A stretch of 64,000 nucleotides of DNA from Sphingobium fontiphilum (GTDB lineage: Bacteria > Pseudomonadota > Alphaproteobacteria > Sphingomonadales > Sphingomonadaceae), in assembly GCF_014196635.1 (NCBI RefSeq), contig NZ_JACIEB010000003.1:186001-250000 (forward strand). Direction: 5' to 3'. The position numbers and the translations under genes were made by a program. The notes below the pieces were generated by a model, which was not told the DNA's origin, made no database searches, and saw only the letters and a list, made by a program, of their open reading frames with translations. Below, piece after piece: positions 7,882 to 16,980 of the stretch. Each line of letters begins with the position of its first letter. Positions within the stretch are counted from its first letter, which is position 1.

Positions 7882-10278
7882 TCAGAATTTAAACGTCGTT
7901 TCAACGCCATAGGTGGCCGGCTGGCCAACATAGGCGGCCGCGATGCCCAGCGACCGATAAAGATCGGGGAAGCGACGCAGCAGATATTTGTTGTTCGTGA
8001 TGTTGCGGCCATAGACCGCCACTTCGACATTGGGATCGTCCAGCTGGAACGCGATACGACCGTTGAAAATGCCATAGCCCGGTACGAAACCGAGGCGGTT
8101 TTCCGTATCGTAAGCGGCCTTTGTCGCGGCCGACGCCTGATCCGCCGCCCGGACCGCATCGAAATGCTGACCGCCGACATAGGAATAGGCGCCAGTAACG
8201 GCAAGCGTGCCGCCGCCGACCGGAATTTTCTGCGTGGCGCTGATGTTCAGCTGCTTCTTGGGCAATTGCAGCAACGGCAGGCCGCTCAGGTCGACGACGC
8301 AGCCGTTGGCGACACCGGCGCTGTTGGTGCAGCCGCTGCCAGCCACCACCTGGATTTCGCTGAAGCTGCCCTTCACATATTTGCCGTTTTGCAGCGAGCC
8401 GTTGACGCTGAGCGTCATGCCTTCCCAAGGCACGGCGGTGATTTCATTTTCCATGCCCCAGATGCGAACCTTGCCGTTGTTCTGGATATATTGGGTCACG
8501 CCGATGCCGGTCACGAAGCTGTTGACGATCGCCTGATTGTCATCCTTCCAGGTGTGGAAGACCGCTGTGTTAAATCGCAAGCGGCGGTCGAAAAGATCGA
8601 CCTTCAAACCGGCTTCCACATCCTTCACCTTTTCAGGAGAGAAGGCGGGCAGGCCGCCCGCACGCAGATTCCAGCCGCCAGCCTTCGCCGCGCCGCGGGT
8701 TGCGGCATAGATGAAAAGATTGTCGCTCGCCTGCCAGTCGACGCCCAGATTCCACGCTGGATAGTTGAACTTGGCATTTTGTTCCTGATTGCACGTCGTG
8801 GCCGTCACCGGTTCGGTCGGATTGACGGTGCAGTTGATGCCCGTCGGCGTGCCCGCCACGGCGACATTGTAAGGCAGACCATATACCTGCGCATTGTGCA
8901 GCACGCTGTTGCGCGTGTCCCAAGTATAACGGAAGCCGCCGACCGCGCGCAGGGTCGAAGTCAATTCATAATAGGCCTGCGCGAACAGGCCGAAGGTCTT
9001 GTTGGTGACGTCGGCGTTGGAATCGCGGATGAGACCGCCGAATATCTGCGACCGGCTGAATTCGTCGCCGCTTTCCTTGCCCGCATAAGCGCCCGTGATG
9101 AAGCTGAGGCTGTCGGTGATATTGCCGGAGAGCTGGAATTCCTGGGATATATAATAGGAGCTGGAACCCGCAAAGGTCGCCAGCAGCGGCACGGCGGTGC
9201 CATCCGTGTCGTTCTGGCCATAGTTCATCGAATGGCGATAGCCGGTGATCGATTTGAAGTTCAGGTCGTTCAGCTCGAAATTGAGCGTGGCGGAAAAGCC
9301 ATATACTTCCAGCGTATTGAATGGCTTCACACCATAGAGAGCCTGCGCTTCTGGAGTCAGCGAGCCGATCGTGGCCGGGATCGATGTCCCGGTGACCGTA
9401 TTGCCCCACCAACGATCCTTCGTCAGCAGGCCCGCAGTCAGACCCGGCTGGAAGGCAGCAGGGATGATAGCCGGGTTGAAGGCCCACAAAGCGATCTGCT
9501 GACCATGGTTGGTTTGGCGGTTCCAATCGCCCGAAAGGGTCAAGTCCCAGCTATCCCCCTCATATTTGATCTTGCCGCGCAGGAATTTGCTGTTGTTGTC
9601 GGCCACGTCGCGCTTGGTGGCGAGATTGTAACCATAGCCGTCCCGGTCGGTCATCGCGCCGCTCAGTCGAATCGCCAGCCCATCTGCGAGCGGCACATTG
9701 ATATTGGCCTGCGCGCCCAGTGTGCTGTAATTGCCAAACTCCGCCTTGAACGCGCCGCTAAGCTGGTCGTCGGGATCGTTCGTGACGATGTTGATCGCAC
9801 CGCCGGTGGTGTTGCGGCCGAACAGCGTGCCCTGCGGCCCGCGTAGAACCTCCAGTCGCTGGACGTCCTGAATGTCGGTCATGCCCGTCGAAGGCCGCGG
9901 GATGTAGATGCCGTCAATATAAGTGGCGACAGCCGGATCGTTGGCGAGAATGGGCTGGAGATTGCCCTGGCCGCGAATGGCGACAAAGACGATGCCGTCG
10001 CCGCCGGCGGAACCGCGACCGATGACCAGGCCCGGCGCGGTGCGCTGAAGATCGACGACGTTTTCCACCTTGGCGGTCGCCAAAGCTTCCGGGGTGAGCG
10101 CCGTGACGGCGATCGGGGTCGTCTGTAGACTTTCTTCAGTGCGGCGCGCAGTGACGACGATATCCTGAATGCCTTCGCCAGCGCCCGATTGCGCCGGCTG
10201 CGCAAAAACGGGCTGCGCCATGGCGGCGGCGAGCGCCCCCATGCCGATCGCGCCCAGTGTTGCGACTCTTTTGCTCAT
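7882..10278 (-). CDS. TonB-dependent outer-membrane receptor
   Basis: A 798-residue receptor. The start chosen is the ATG at 10278 (MSKRVATLGAIGMG), preceded by GAGGAAG. It gives a signal peptide ending near VFAQP. Next come a TonB-box-like IQDIVVTARR, the plug domain (QRLEVLRGPQGTLFGRNTTGGAINIVT) and a C-terminal beta-barrel that ends in the aromatic residue of TFKF. In sphingomonads such receptors carry large or poorly soluble substrates, not only siderophores. A P450 remnant and an AraC regulator flank it. About 190 bases between its end and the SnoaL remnant hold nothing I can assign. Confidence 0.93.
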   Translation of the reverse strand: MSKRVATLGAIGMGALAAAMAQPVFAQPAQSGAGEGIQDIVVTARRTEESLQTTPIAVTALTPEALATAKVENVVDLQRTAPGLVIGRGSAGGDGIVFVAIRGQGNLQPILANDPAVATYIDGIYIPRPSTGMTDIQDVQRLEVLRGPQGTLFGRNTTGGAINIVTNDPDDQLSGAFKAEFGNYSTLGAQANINVPLADGLAIRLSGAMTDRDGYGYNLATKRDVADNNSKFLRGKIKYEGDSWDLTLSGDWNRQTNHGQQIALWAFNPAIIPAAFQPGLTAGLLTKDRWWGNTVTGTSIPATIGSLTPEAQALYGVKPFNTLEVYGFSATLNFELNDLNFKSITGYRHSMNYGQNDTDGTAVPLLATFAGSSSYYISQEFQLSGNITDSLSFITGAYAGKESGDEFSRSQIFGGLIRDSNADVTNKTFGLFAQAYYELTSTLRAVGGFRYTWDTRNSVLHNAQVYGLPYNVAVAGTPTGINCTVNPTEPVTATTCNQEQNAKFNYPAWNLGVDWQASDNLFIYAATRGAAKAGGWNLRAGGLPAFSPEKVKDVEAGLKVDLFDRRLRFNTAVFHTWKDDNQAIVNSFVTGIGVTQYIQNNGKVRIWGMENEITAVPWEGMTLSVNGSLQNGKYVKGSFSEIQVVAGSGCTNSAGVANGCVVDLSGLPLLQLPKKQLNISATQKIPVGGGTLAVTGAYSYVGGQHFDAVRAADQASAATKAAYDTENRLGFVPGYGIFNGRIAFQLDDPNVEVAVYGRNITNNKYLLRRFPDLYRSLGIAAAYVGQPATYGVETTFKF

Positions 10279-10426
10279 ATCTTCCTCCCCGTATTTCACG
10301 ATGGCTCAAATTTTTCACATCACCCCTGCCTAACGCGGGGCGGATATCCTCCATAGTGGCCAGTCCAAGATTGACTGTCCGGCGACATGATTTGGCCGCT
10401 CATCTATATTTTTGCGCGGGGGCCGA

Positions 10427-11305
10427 TCAGTGTGGCCGCAGCGATGACGAGCGGAAGGCCTTGGGCGTCTGCCCCGTCGCCGACCGGAATGCGGCGGAAA
10501 AAGACGACGTGCTGCTAAAACCGCAGCGCCAACTGATCTCCTTGATGCGGGCGTCGTCCTTTTGCAGCAGTTCCTTTGCCATGGCGATGCGGCTGCGTGC
10601 GACAAATTCACCCAGGCTGACGCCGGAGCCTTCCCGGAAAACGCGCGCGACATGGCGCACGCTCATGTTGCAGTCGCGCGCAATATCGGCAACCGTGAGA
10701 GGCTGCGAGAGATTGTCCATCACATAGTCGATGATCTTCTGGACCTGCTGCGGATTACGCGCATTCCCATAGGCTCGTTCGCTCGGTCCCATGTGCCGGA
10801 CCAGTTCGACCGCAAGGCCCATGAGCATTGATTCGATCATCGTCTGGCTGGCAAATCCGGGTGTCCGCAATTCCGCCGCCAGCCCTTCAAAGAGGCGGCG
10901 CATGGAGATATTCTGAATGTCCGCGCACGGTTCGACTCTGTTCAGCGGCTGCGCCCCGTCAAACACCTTCTCCAGAAATTTCTCGCCAAGCGCCACGCAG
11001 ACGAGATGCCGCTGCTGAAGCGCGGGCTCACCGAAATATTGGCGGTGTGGCGGCATGTAGAGAATGTCGCCCGACGCGGCGCGCCGGTCCGGGCGACCCA
11101 TACTGACCATGCTGCGCCGCGGCACACCGTCGAGCGAATAGTCCAGATAATGTCTCTCGGGGCTGAAAACGCCGCTGCTGGGTTGGACCCAGTCAAAATG
11201 ACGCACATCCACATAAGCGTCGCGAACGCTCGTCGCCGCTTCGATGAAGAAGTTCTTGACGCCAAACCTGCCCTGTCCGCTCCAATCGCTCTCCGGACGA
11301 AACAA
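10427..11305 (-). CDS. AraC-family transcriptional regulator
   Basis: About 292 residues. The C-terminal third has the two helix-turn-helix motifs of AraC proteins (LTVADIARDCNMSVRHVARVF, and ISWRCGFSSTSSFSAAFRSATGQTPKAFR). The N-terminal part would bind the inducer. The start is uncertain: the best is a TTG at 11305, since no ATG precedes the conserved region. It is transcribed towards the TonB receptor, 148 bases away, and away from the MFS gene. The gap to that gene carries a CCTATC-type palindrome 62 bases upstream. Confidence 0.88.
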   Translation of the reverse strand: MFRPESDWSGQGRFGVKNFFIEAATSVRDAYVDVRHFDWVQPSSGVFSPERHYLDYSLDGVPRRSMVSMGRPDRRAASGDILYMPPHRQYFGEPALQQRHLVCVALGEKFLEKVFDGAQPLNRVEPCADIQNISMRRLFEGLAAELRTPGFASQTMIESMLMGLAVELVRHMGPSERAYGNARNPQQVQKIIDYVMDNLSQPLTVADIARDCNMSVRHVARVFREGSGVSLGEFVARSRIAMAKELLQKDDARIKEISWRCGFSSTSSFSAAFRSATGQTPKAFRSSSLRPH

Positions 11306-11366
11306 CCCTATTACTCCCAGCCTTTATGTCTTTGTCGCTGAAATAGACGCAGCGCGGGCTTGTTCC

Positions 11367-11382
11367 TCTATCTTTGGATAGG
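11367..11382. promoter_or_regulatory. Candidate operator TCTATC-N4-GATAGG
   Basis: A 16-bp palindrome, TCTATC TTTG GATAGG. It differs by one base from the perfect palindromes at 41382 and 44754. It lies between the divergent AraC gene (62 bases upstream of its start) and the MFS transporter (157 bases). Nothing else in this 230-base gap was recognised. Confidence 0.6.
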
Positions 11383-11503
11383 TGGTCAATTTGTCATGAG
11401 CGGACAGGTTTGGGCTGGCGCCCGACCGTAGCGCGATACTGGTGCAGGGGGGACAAATTTCGCCATGCGCCCCCGTTCAATCCTAAAAGACAGGAGGCGC
11501 TCA

Positions 11504-11542
11504 ATGTCCATCACACCGCTCTTGCAGCAGCGGACGCCATGA
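11504..11542 (+). CDS. Twelve-residue leader peptide coupled to the MFS gene
   Basis: An ATG at 11504 sits four bases behind a strong AGGAGG-C-GC Shine-Dalgarno sequence. It opens a frame of twelve codons (MSITPLLQQRTP) whose TGA overlaps the ATG of the transporter (ATGA at 11539-11542). The transporter itself has no Shine-Dalgarno sequence of its own. Ribosomes could therefore reach it by translational coupling. The alternative is that the transporter start has been frameshifted. Confidence 0.45.
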   Translation: MSITPLLQQRTP

Positions 11543-12813
11543 GAGCGCCATCAAACAAGCCCGCAGCCAGCCTTTATCCCTGGTATGTGCTGGGCATATT
11601 GACGCTGGCGCAGACCTGCCATGGCATCGACCGCGCCATCATCGGGCTGGTTCTGGCCCCGGTCGGGCATGAATTTGCGCTGTCCGACGGGCAATTGGGA
11701 ATATTGGCGGGTTTCGCCTATGGCATATTCTTCGCCCTTGCCGCCCTGCCCTTCGGCGTAGCGGTGGATAGCTGGAACCGGCGCAACCTGATGGTTGCCG
11801 CATTGACGCTGTGGAGTGGTGCGACCGCCCTGTGCAGCCTCGCGACCGGGTTCTGGACTTTGCTCATCGGCCGCGCCGCCGTGGGGACCGCCGAAGCGGG
11901 CGGATCGCCGACCGGCATGTCCCTGCTGAGCGATTATTTCGGCGAAGACCGGCGCGCCACCGCCATCGGCATCTGGTATCTGAGTTCCGGGATCGGCCTT
12001 GCCATCGCGTTCATCGTGGGCGGCGCGATCGTCCAGAGCGCCGGCTGGCGCTGGGCGTTCGTGGCCGCCGGCGTGCCGGGGTTGTTGCTGGCGCCGCTGT
12101 TGCTGCTGACGGTGCGAGAGCCAGTGCGCGGCGCGCACGACGGGCCAGCCCAGCCGCAGGGGGACACGCTGCGGCTGGGGCAGCGCGTCCGCCTGCTCGC
12201 GGCGCGGCCCGGACTTCTGTATTGCATCTTCGCCATCGTGCTGATCGCGGCGGGCATTTACGGCATGAGCACATGGCTCACCACTTTCCTGATCCGGGTC
12301 CACGGCATGCCCATCGCCAAGGCGGGCATCCTCATCGCCATCGCCTATGGCGGCCTCGGTTCGCTGGGCGGATTCCTCGCGGGCTGGGTGATCGACCTCG
12401 TCAACCGGCGGCGGGGCGGTTTCGATCCGGCAAGGACATCCCTGTTCGGCGCGGTGATCCCCTTGCTGACGGCGGTGACCGGGGTTGGGACGGTCCTGGT
12501 CCGCGACTTCGATCTGATGCTGGCGCTGCTGATGGCCTGCGGCTTCCTCAGCGCGTCCTATAACGGCCCAATCTACGCCGTCATCGTGACGATCGCCGGG
12601 CCGCGCCTGCGGGGCCTTGCGGTATCGCTGGTGCAACTGGGCGCGAACCTGATCGGCGTTGGCGCGGGCGCCTATCTGATCGGCGCGGTCAGCGATTTTG
12701 TCGGGGGGACGGCCGGCGTCGCCTGGGGAATCGGCACCGCCATGCTGTTCACATTCGCCGGGGGCCTATTGCTGCTGCTGGCTTCGCGCGCGATCCGGCG
12801 CGCCGAAGCATAA
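11539..12813 (+). CDS. Major facilitator superfamily transporter
   Basis: A 424-residue membrane protein with about twelve hydrophobic segments. Motifs are those of the spinster/hexuronate-like MFS group: an Asp-Arg pair in TM1 (CHGIDRAIIGLV), FGVAVDSWNRRNLM in the first cytoplasmic loop, and GRAAVGTAEAGGSPTG in TM4-5. It probably moves an organic acid or a catabolic intermediate across the inner membrane. The ATG at 11539 is chosen because the first membrane segment follows closely. An upstream extension in frame lacks a sensible start. Confidence 0.88.
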   Translation: MRAPSNKPAASLYPWYVLGILTLAQTCHGIDRAIIGLVLAPVGHEFALSDGQLGILAGFAYGIFFALAALPFGVAVDSWNRRNLMVAALTLWSGATALCSLATGFWTLLIGRAAVGTAEAGGSPTGMSLLSDYFGEDRRATAIGIWYLSSGIGLAIAFIVGGAIVQSAGWRWAFVAAGVPGLLLAPLLLLTVREPVRGAHDGPAQPQGDTLRLGQRVRLLAARPGLLYCIFAIVLIAAGIYGMSTWLTTFLIRVHGMPIAKAGILIAIAYGGLGSLGGFLAGWVIDLVNRRRGGFDPARTSLFGAVIPLLTAVTGVGTVLVRDFDLMLALLMACGFLSASYNGPIYAVIVTIAGPRLRGLAVSLVQLGANLIGVGAGAYLIGAVSDFVGGTAGVAWGIGTAMLFTFAGGLLLLLASRAIRRAEA

Positions 12814-12815
12814 AA

Positions 12816-12849
12816 AAGGCGGCTTGGTCGCTCGACCAGACCGCCCTTC
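12816..12849. terminator. Bidirectional hairpin terminator
   Basis: An inverted repeat AAGGCGGCTTGGTC / GACCAGACCGCCCTT with loop GCTC follows the MFS stop codon. It is preceded by a run of six A on the plus strand, which gives a U-run for minus-strand transcripts. It separates two convergent genes and could serve both. Confidence 0.75.
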
Positions 12850-12864
12850 CTCATGCGCGTCCCG

Positions 12865-13257
12865 TCATTTCTCGGCCTCGCGCGCCTTGCGCCGGGCCTT
12901 TGCCGCTTCGATGCCACGAAAGACGGTAGTGGTGTTGCCCGCCCCGGCATAGAAGAGCAGGAAGAGCGGCATGAAATCCAGTTCCTCATCGGTGAATTCG
13001 CCATTGATGAGGGCGCCATTCATCTGGATCTCGACCAGATCGGTTCGACCCAGCATGGCTGTCACGCCCAGGACCAGCAGGCGCTTCTCCCGCATCGAGA
13101 GGATATCGCTACCCCAAAGATTGGCGAACTGGTTGCCGACGATTTCCTGGTTGAAGGCGGAGTCGCGATACGGGAGGGTCATTTCCGACGATCCCGGTCC
13201 ATAGACCTGGTCGAAAACCTCCAACCCCTTCTGCCACTGTGCTTCATCAATGCTCAT
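12865..13257 (-). CDS. Carboxymuconolactone decarboxylase family protein
   Basis: A 130-residue alpha-helical protein of the CMD/AhpD fold. The core reads LSMREKRLLVLGVTAMLGRTDLVEIQMNGALINGEFTDEEL, the usual CMD pattern. The CxxC pair of the AhpD peroxidase branch is absent, so a decarboxylase, lactonase or unknown role is more likely than a redox one. The ATG at 13257 overlaps the stop of the upstream dehydrogenase gene (ATGA), so the two are a coupled operon. Confidence 0.85.
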   Translation of the reverse strand: MSIDEAQWQKGLEVFDQVYGPGSSEMTLPYRDSAFNQEIVGNQFANLWGSDILSMREKRLLVLGVTAMLGRTDLVEIQMNGALINGEFTDEELDFMPLFLLFYAGAGNTTTVFRGIEAAKARRKAREAEK

Positions 13258-14111
13258 AGCTTCTCTCCCATTATATTTTCCAGGCCCACAACCGCCCGAT
13301 CAGTGCTGCGCGTCAATTCCACCAAGGGCAGCGCGATGCCGTGGCTGCGCGCCAGGTCGATGGCCGCATCCAGATCCTTGACCATAAGTCCTCGCGTATA
13401 TTCGCGCACCGCCGCTTCCTGCGCGCTGGACGACGGATCATCGCGAACCGCCAGCATCAAGGGTCCGCCCACGCTGTCCGAACTGGCGTCGATCACCTGT
13501 GCAAGCTGTCGAACATCCACCCCGGCATTGCGACACAGGACGGACGCTTCATAGCCGGCGCGCAGACAGCCGAAGACGATGACGTTGCGAGCAATCTTCG
13601 CGGCCATGCCCGCGCCTGGGCCACCCATATGCGCCACCAGCTTGGCAAAGCCGTCCAGAACCGGACGCACCTTTGCGATTGTTTCATCTGTACCGCCGAC
13701 GAGGCAAACGAGACCATGCTCGCGGGATTTAGGGCCACCCGTCACGCCGCAATCGACCAGGTCCACGCCCGCCGCGTCGGTCAGGCCACGAATGGCGTCC
13801 AGATCCTCGATCGAAACGGTCGCGACCAGCACCACGATCATGCCCGGTCGTGCGCGCGACAGCACGCCGTCGGGGCCGGACAGCACCTCGATCGTCTGCT
13901 TTGCGTTGACGACGGCGATGATGACGACATCTGACTGCGCGGCCAGCGCCGCCGGGCTGGCGGCGACGGGCGGAACGCCCTCCAATGTGTCGGCCGCATC
14001 CGCCCGAATGTCGTAAACCGCCGACAATTGCTGCGTCCGCGCGAGGCATATGGCGACGCCAGCGCCGATCTGCCCCAAGCCGATGACCCCTGCTCTTCCC
14101 ATCCTCATCAT
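13254..14111 (-). CDS. 3-Hydroxyisobutyrate-dehydrogenase-like NAD(P) oxidoreductase
   Basis: A 285-residue beta-hydroxyacid dehydrogenase. The N-terminal Rossmann motif is VIGLGQIGAGVA. The substrate-binding segment is DCGVTGGPKSREHG. The catalytic lysine lies in GAGMAAKIARN. It would oxidise a hydroxyacid or reduce an aldehyde acid. Start: ATGs at 14111, 14108 and 14102 follow a GGAAAGG; the one at 14102 has the best spacing. It is coupled to the CMD-family gene downstream. Confidence 0.88.
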   Translation of the reverse strand: MMRMGRAGVIGLGQIGAGVAICLARTQQLSAVYDIRADAADTLEGVPPVAASPAALAAQSDVVIIAVVNAKQTIEVLSGPDGVLSRARPGMIVVLVATVSIEDLDAIRGLTDAAGVDLVDCGVTGGPKSREHGLVCLVGGTDETIAKVRPVLDGFAKLVAHMGGPGAGMAAKIARNVIVFGCLRAGYEASVLCRNAGVDVRQLAQVIDASSDSVGGPLMLAVRDDPSSSAQEAAVREYTRGLMVKDLDAAIDLARSHGIALPLVELTRSTDRAVVGLENIMGEKL

Positions 14112-14141
14112 CCTTTCCGCCGCCGGGTTTGCGGTCCTGCC

Positions 14142-15564
14142 TTAGCCAAGCCGCAAAGGTGGCATAGCCGGGGCCACGGCGTCATCCCGTCCAGCGCTGC
14201 GTGGCCGAACCTCGACAGCTTTACCGTCCTTCACGATGCATTTGCCTCCAGCGGCAGATTTTTTTGCGGCCCGGCAATAATGGAGAACCGCGATCAGGAG
14301 CACGGACGCCGACAATTGCATGCTCAGTTGCAGGCCGTTTGCCGGCGCGGAGAGACAGGCGGCGGGCGGCGATGCCGTGCCGGAGACGAGGCAGTCGGCG
14401 GCATAATCGCCCCGTTAGAGAAGGGCTGCGAGGCGATCGCTGAAATAGCCCAGCACCACCGATCCCGGCCCCAGTCCGGCGACGGTCTGGCCGAAGGCGT
14501 GAAGCGCGGCGGCGGACGCCCGCATACTGGGTTCAACCAGCGACTGGGTGATGGTCATGATCGCGGGCGTAAACGCATAGAGCAAGGTCGTCGCGACGAA
14601 GAGAAAGGCGACCAGCCACCGCCAGTCCGATTGATGGATCGGCAGCAGATCAAAGGGCAGAGCCAGCCCCACCGCGATCGCGGGCGCCCAGCCGCCCCAG
14701 CGCATGTCCCGCCGGATCAGCCGTCCGATCAGATAGCCGCCGCTCACTTGTCCCGCCATCGTCGCGAGACTGAGGGACAGCGCGAACACCAGCCCCGCCT
14801 GCGCCAGCAGGAGATCGAAGCGGCGCATCAGCAAGGGAATGAGGAACAGGTTGGTGCCGAATCCGACCAGCCCCACAAAGCCGTTGACTAAGGTCAGGTG
14901 CAGGAAGGAAGGCGAACGGGCGAGTCGCCGCAGCACCATCGCGAAGGGGGCGTATCCGCACTCTGCCCGGCATCCTTCCGTTCAGGTTCGGGAATGGTTG
15001 CAAGCAGCAGTAGCGCCAGCAACAGTCCGGGCGCGCCCACCGCCACGAGCGCGAGCCGCCAACCAAATGCCTGCGCCACCGCGCCGCCCGCAATCGCAGC
15101 GATGGCGCCGCCCAGGGGCACGCCCATCGCAATCAGCGAAAAGACGACCGCGCGGCGCCCGGCATCGAACCGGTCGGAAATCATCGAAACAAGCGCCGGG
15201 GTAAAGCCCGCTTCCCCGACGCCGACGCCCATCCGGCAAAGCAGCAGTTGAACATGACTGCCGGCCGCGCCGGACAAGGCCGTCATCAGCGACCAGAGCA
15301 TGGTCATCGCGGCGATGATCCGCACCCGGCTGTAGCGTTCGGCGAGCCGCGCCAGCGGGATGCCCAGCACGGCACAGAAGATCGAGAAGGCCAGGCCGCC
15401 GGGCATCCTGAGCTGAAGGTCTCTGAGGCGCAGGTCGTGGCGAATCGCCTCGCCGACCACGGCGATGATCGTGCGATTAATGAAATGGAAAATGTAATTC
15501 TCGCGCAGCAGCTGCAGGAACCATCTGTCATGGGGGGGACCCGCCTTCGCCTGTCATCGCCCAT
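14142..15564 (-). pseudogene. MFS transporter broken by at least three lesions
   Basis: One transporter can be read leftwards across changes of frame. The frame opens at the ATG at 15564 (MGDDRRRRVPP), then shifts at a run of seven G/C (15532-15538) into WFLQLLRENYIFHFINRTIIAVV. It continues through RMGVGVGEAGFTPAL to PEPERKDAGQSADT and shifts again at a five-base run near 14946-14950 into VLRRLARSPSFLHL. It meets a TAA at 14415-14417, after which the same frame still encodes a last membrane segment (LQLSMQLSASVLLIAVL) down to 14142. The 300 bases before the next gene are thus its decayed 3' end. Confidence 0.8.
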
Positions 15565-15702
15565 CCCCCCCGCCAACCGGCCTCTTCCTCTTGCACATGG
15601 GACAGATGGAACAGATTCTTTTCGATGTGTATCGGTTTCCCCTTGAAACCATCCTGGGACTGCGCCAACAGAACGGCATCTTCGACAAAGGAATATCAGC
15701 AT

Positions 15703-15975
15703 ATGAAGAAGATCATTCTTACGATCGCCGCTCTGGGCCTCACAGTTCCCGCCTTTGCCCAGGCGCCTGCTGTGGATCGCAATGATACGATTTACTCCGC
15801 CGATGGAACCAAGATCGGCAAGGTTGATCGCGTCGTCACCGCCGCCGACGGCGCGGTATCGGCCATTCGCATCATCTATCGCGGCAAATTCATCACCATC
15901 CCCGCCGCGACGCTGAGCGCCGGCGAAAAGGGCGTGACGACCACCATGTCGAATGCCGAACTGAAGAAGCTCTAA
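15703..15975 (+). CDS. Small secreted PRC-barrel-like protein
   Basis: A 90-residue protein with a clear Sec signal peptide (MKKIILTIAALGLTVPAFAQA). The mature part of about 70 residues has the short strands DTIYSADGTKIGKVDRVV and IRIIYRGKFITIP that resemble a PRC-barrel. AAAGGA about ten bases before the ATG at 15703 supports the start. Such proteins occur in many copies in sphingomonads, with unknown role in the periplasm. It stands alone between the broken transporter and a TetR gene. Confidence 0.75.
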   Translation: MKKIILTIAALGLTVPAFAQAPAVDRNDTIYSADGTKIGKVDRVVTAADGAVSAIRIIYRGKFITIPAATLSAGEKGVTTTMSNAELKKL

Positions 15976-16067
15976 TCCGCTGGCCCACGGTCTGGCAGGA
16001 CCGTGGGCCATGGACCAGCGCCGCTCCTGCGCTTAAAGCGGACGGATGACGGCAGACCGGCAACCGC

Positions 16068-16664
16068 TTGCACGGATTTCGAGACGCGGCCGACCGCCGC
16101 AATCCGAGGGGCCTGCCCTTGATCGCGCGGCTCGTCGCCACGTTGCTGGACATGGCCCGGTCTGGCGGCATCGATGCGCTCAATATACGCCCTGTCGCAC
16201 AGCGTTTGGGGGTGTCGCCGCGAATCCTCTACCACCATGTCCGCGACAAGGAGACGATGCTCGGTCTGCTGACCGACCCAATCCTTGATGGCCGGCTGCC
16301 CGACCTGTCGGCGCCCGATTGGAAAAGCCGCCTGCGCAGCATCGCCCGCTCGGTGCACAGGGCCTATCCGGATTTCCCTGGCTCTGCCGCCTTCATCCTG
16401 TCGCGCAGCGCCAATCGGCTGGAATTGCCCAATGCGCTGGCGATCCGGCGCGCCCTCCTCACCGCCTTTGAAGAGGCCGGGCTGACGCGCAGGCAAGGCG
16501 AAGAGATGCTCGTGATCTTTTCCGTTATCGTTTTTGGCAATGTCGTCGTGGCGGAAAGCCTGGAAGACCATCATGATCGGCTGGCGATGCAGCGCGATGT
16601 GGTGGAAGCCGCCTTCACCCGCGCCATCGACATGCTGCTAGACGCGATCCACGCCATCGCATAG
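16068..16664 (+). CDS. TetR-family transcriptional regulator
   Basis: About 198 residues. The N-terminal helix-turn-helix reads LLDMARSGGIDALNIRPVAQRLGVSPRILYHHVRDKETM, with the TetR pattern YHHVRDKE. The rest is an all-helical ligand domain. The best start in this frame is a TTG at 16068; nothing better precedes the DNA-binding domain, so the N-terminus could be damaged. Its 3' end runs into a remnant on the opposite strand. The genes it once controlled may be the decayed ones at 16.7-18.5 kb. Confidence 0.75.
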   Translation: MHGFRDAADRRNPRGLPLIARLVATLLDMARSGGIDALNIRPVAQRLGVSPRILYHHVRDKETMLGLLTDPILDGRLPDLSAPDWKSRLRSIARSVHRAYPDFPGSAAFILSRSANRLELPNALAIRRALLTAFEEAGLTRRQGEEMLVIFSVIVFGNVVVAESLEDHHDRLAMQRDVVEAAFTRAIDMLLDAIHAIA

Positions 16665-16667
16665 CCT

Positions 16668-16948
16668 TCGCCCGATCGCCGGTCGACGCCCTGATCATAG
16701 GGGATGCGCAGCACGACATGATGATAGCCGTCGCCATGCCGGTCCAACATTTCGGTGAAGACCGAAGGCCCGTCATTGGTCTGCTGGAGCGATTCTATCA
16801 GCAGTCCACCGGAAAAACCGAACGCGACCTTCATGGCGACCTCCGTCGGTTCGCCCCGATAGATTTGCCCGGGCAGCACGAGCACATCGAACACGAACAA
16901 CGGCCCGGCGCCCATGACGCGGGTCCAATGATCGAGGGCGCGGTTCAT
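16668..16948 (-). pseudogene. Truncated VOC (glyoxalase-like) protein
   Basis: A readable fragment, NRALDHWTRVMGAGPLFVF, then PGQIYRGEPTEV and GDGYHHVVLRI, matches the first two-thirds of a VOC-fold protein. The usual first strand with its metal-binding histidine (before NRALD) is missing. After HHVVLRI the frame runs into the tail of the TetR gene on the other strand. Both ends are lost, so the gene cannot give a complete metal-binding fold. Confidence 0.65.
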
Positions 16949-16980
16949 TCAGCCGGTTGGGTTCGGGATGACCCAGAAAA

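Noticed and set aside
8164..9846. Long open frame antisense to the first TonB receptor (about 560 codons)
   Set aside because: It is the GC-driven shadow of the receptor gene. Composition and lack of any domain or ribosome site show it is not a gene.
12865..13257. AhpD-type peroxidase
   Set aside because: The CxxC active site is absent, so only the broader carboxymuconolactone-decarboxylase fold is supported.
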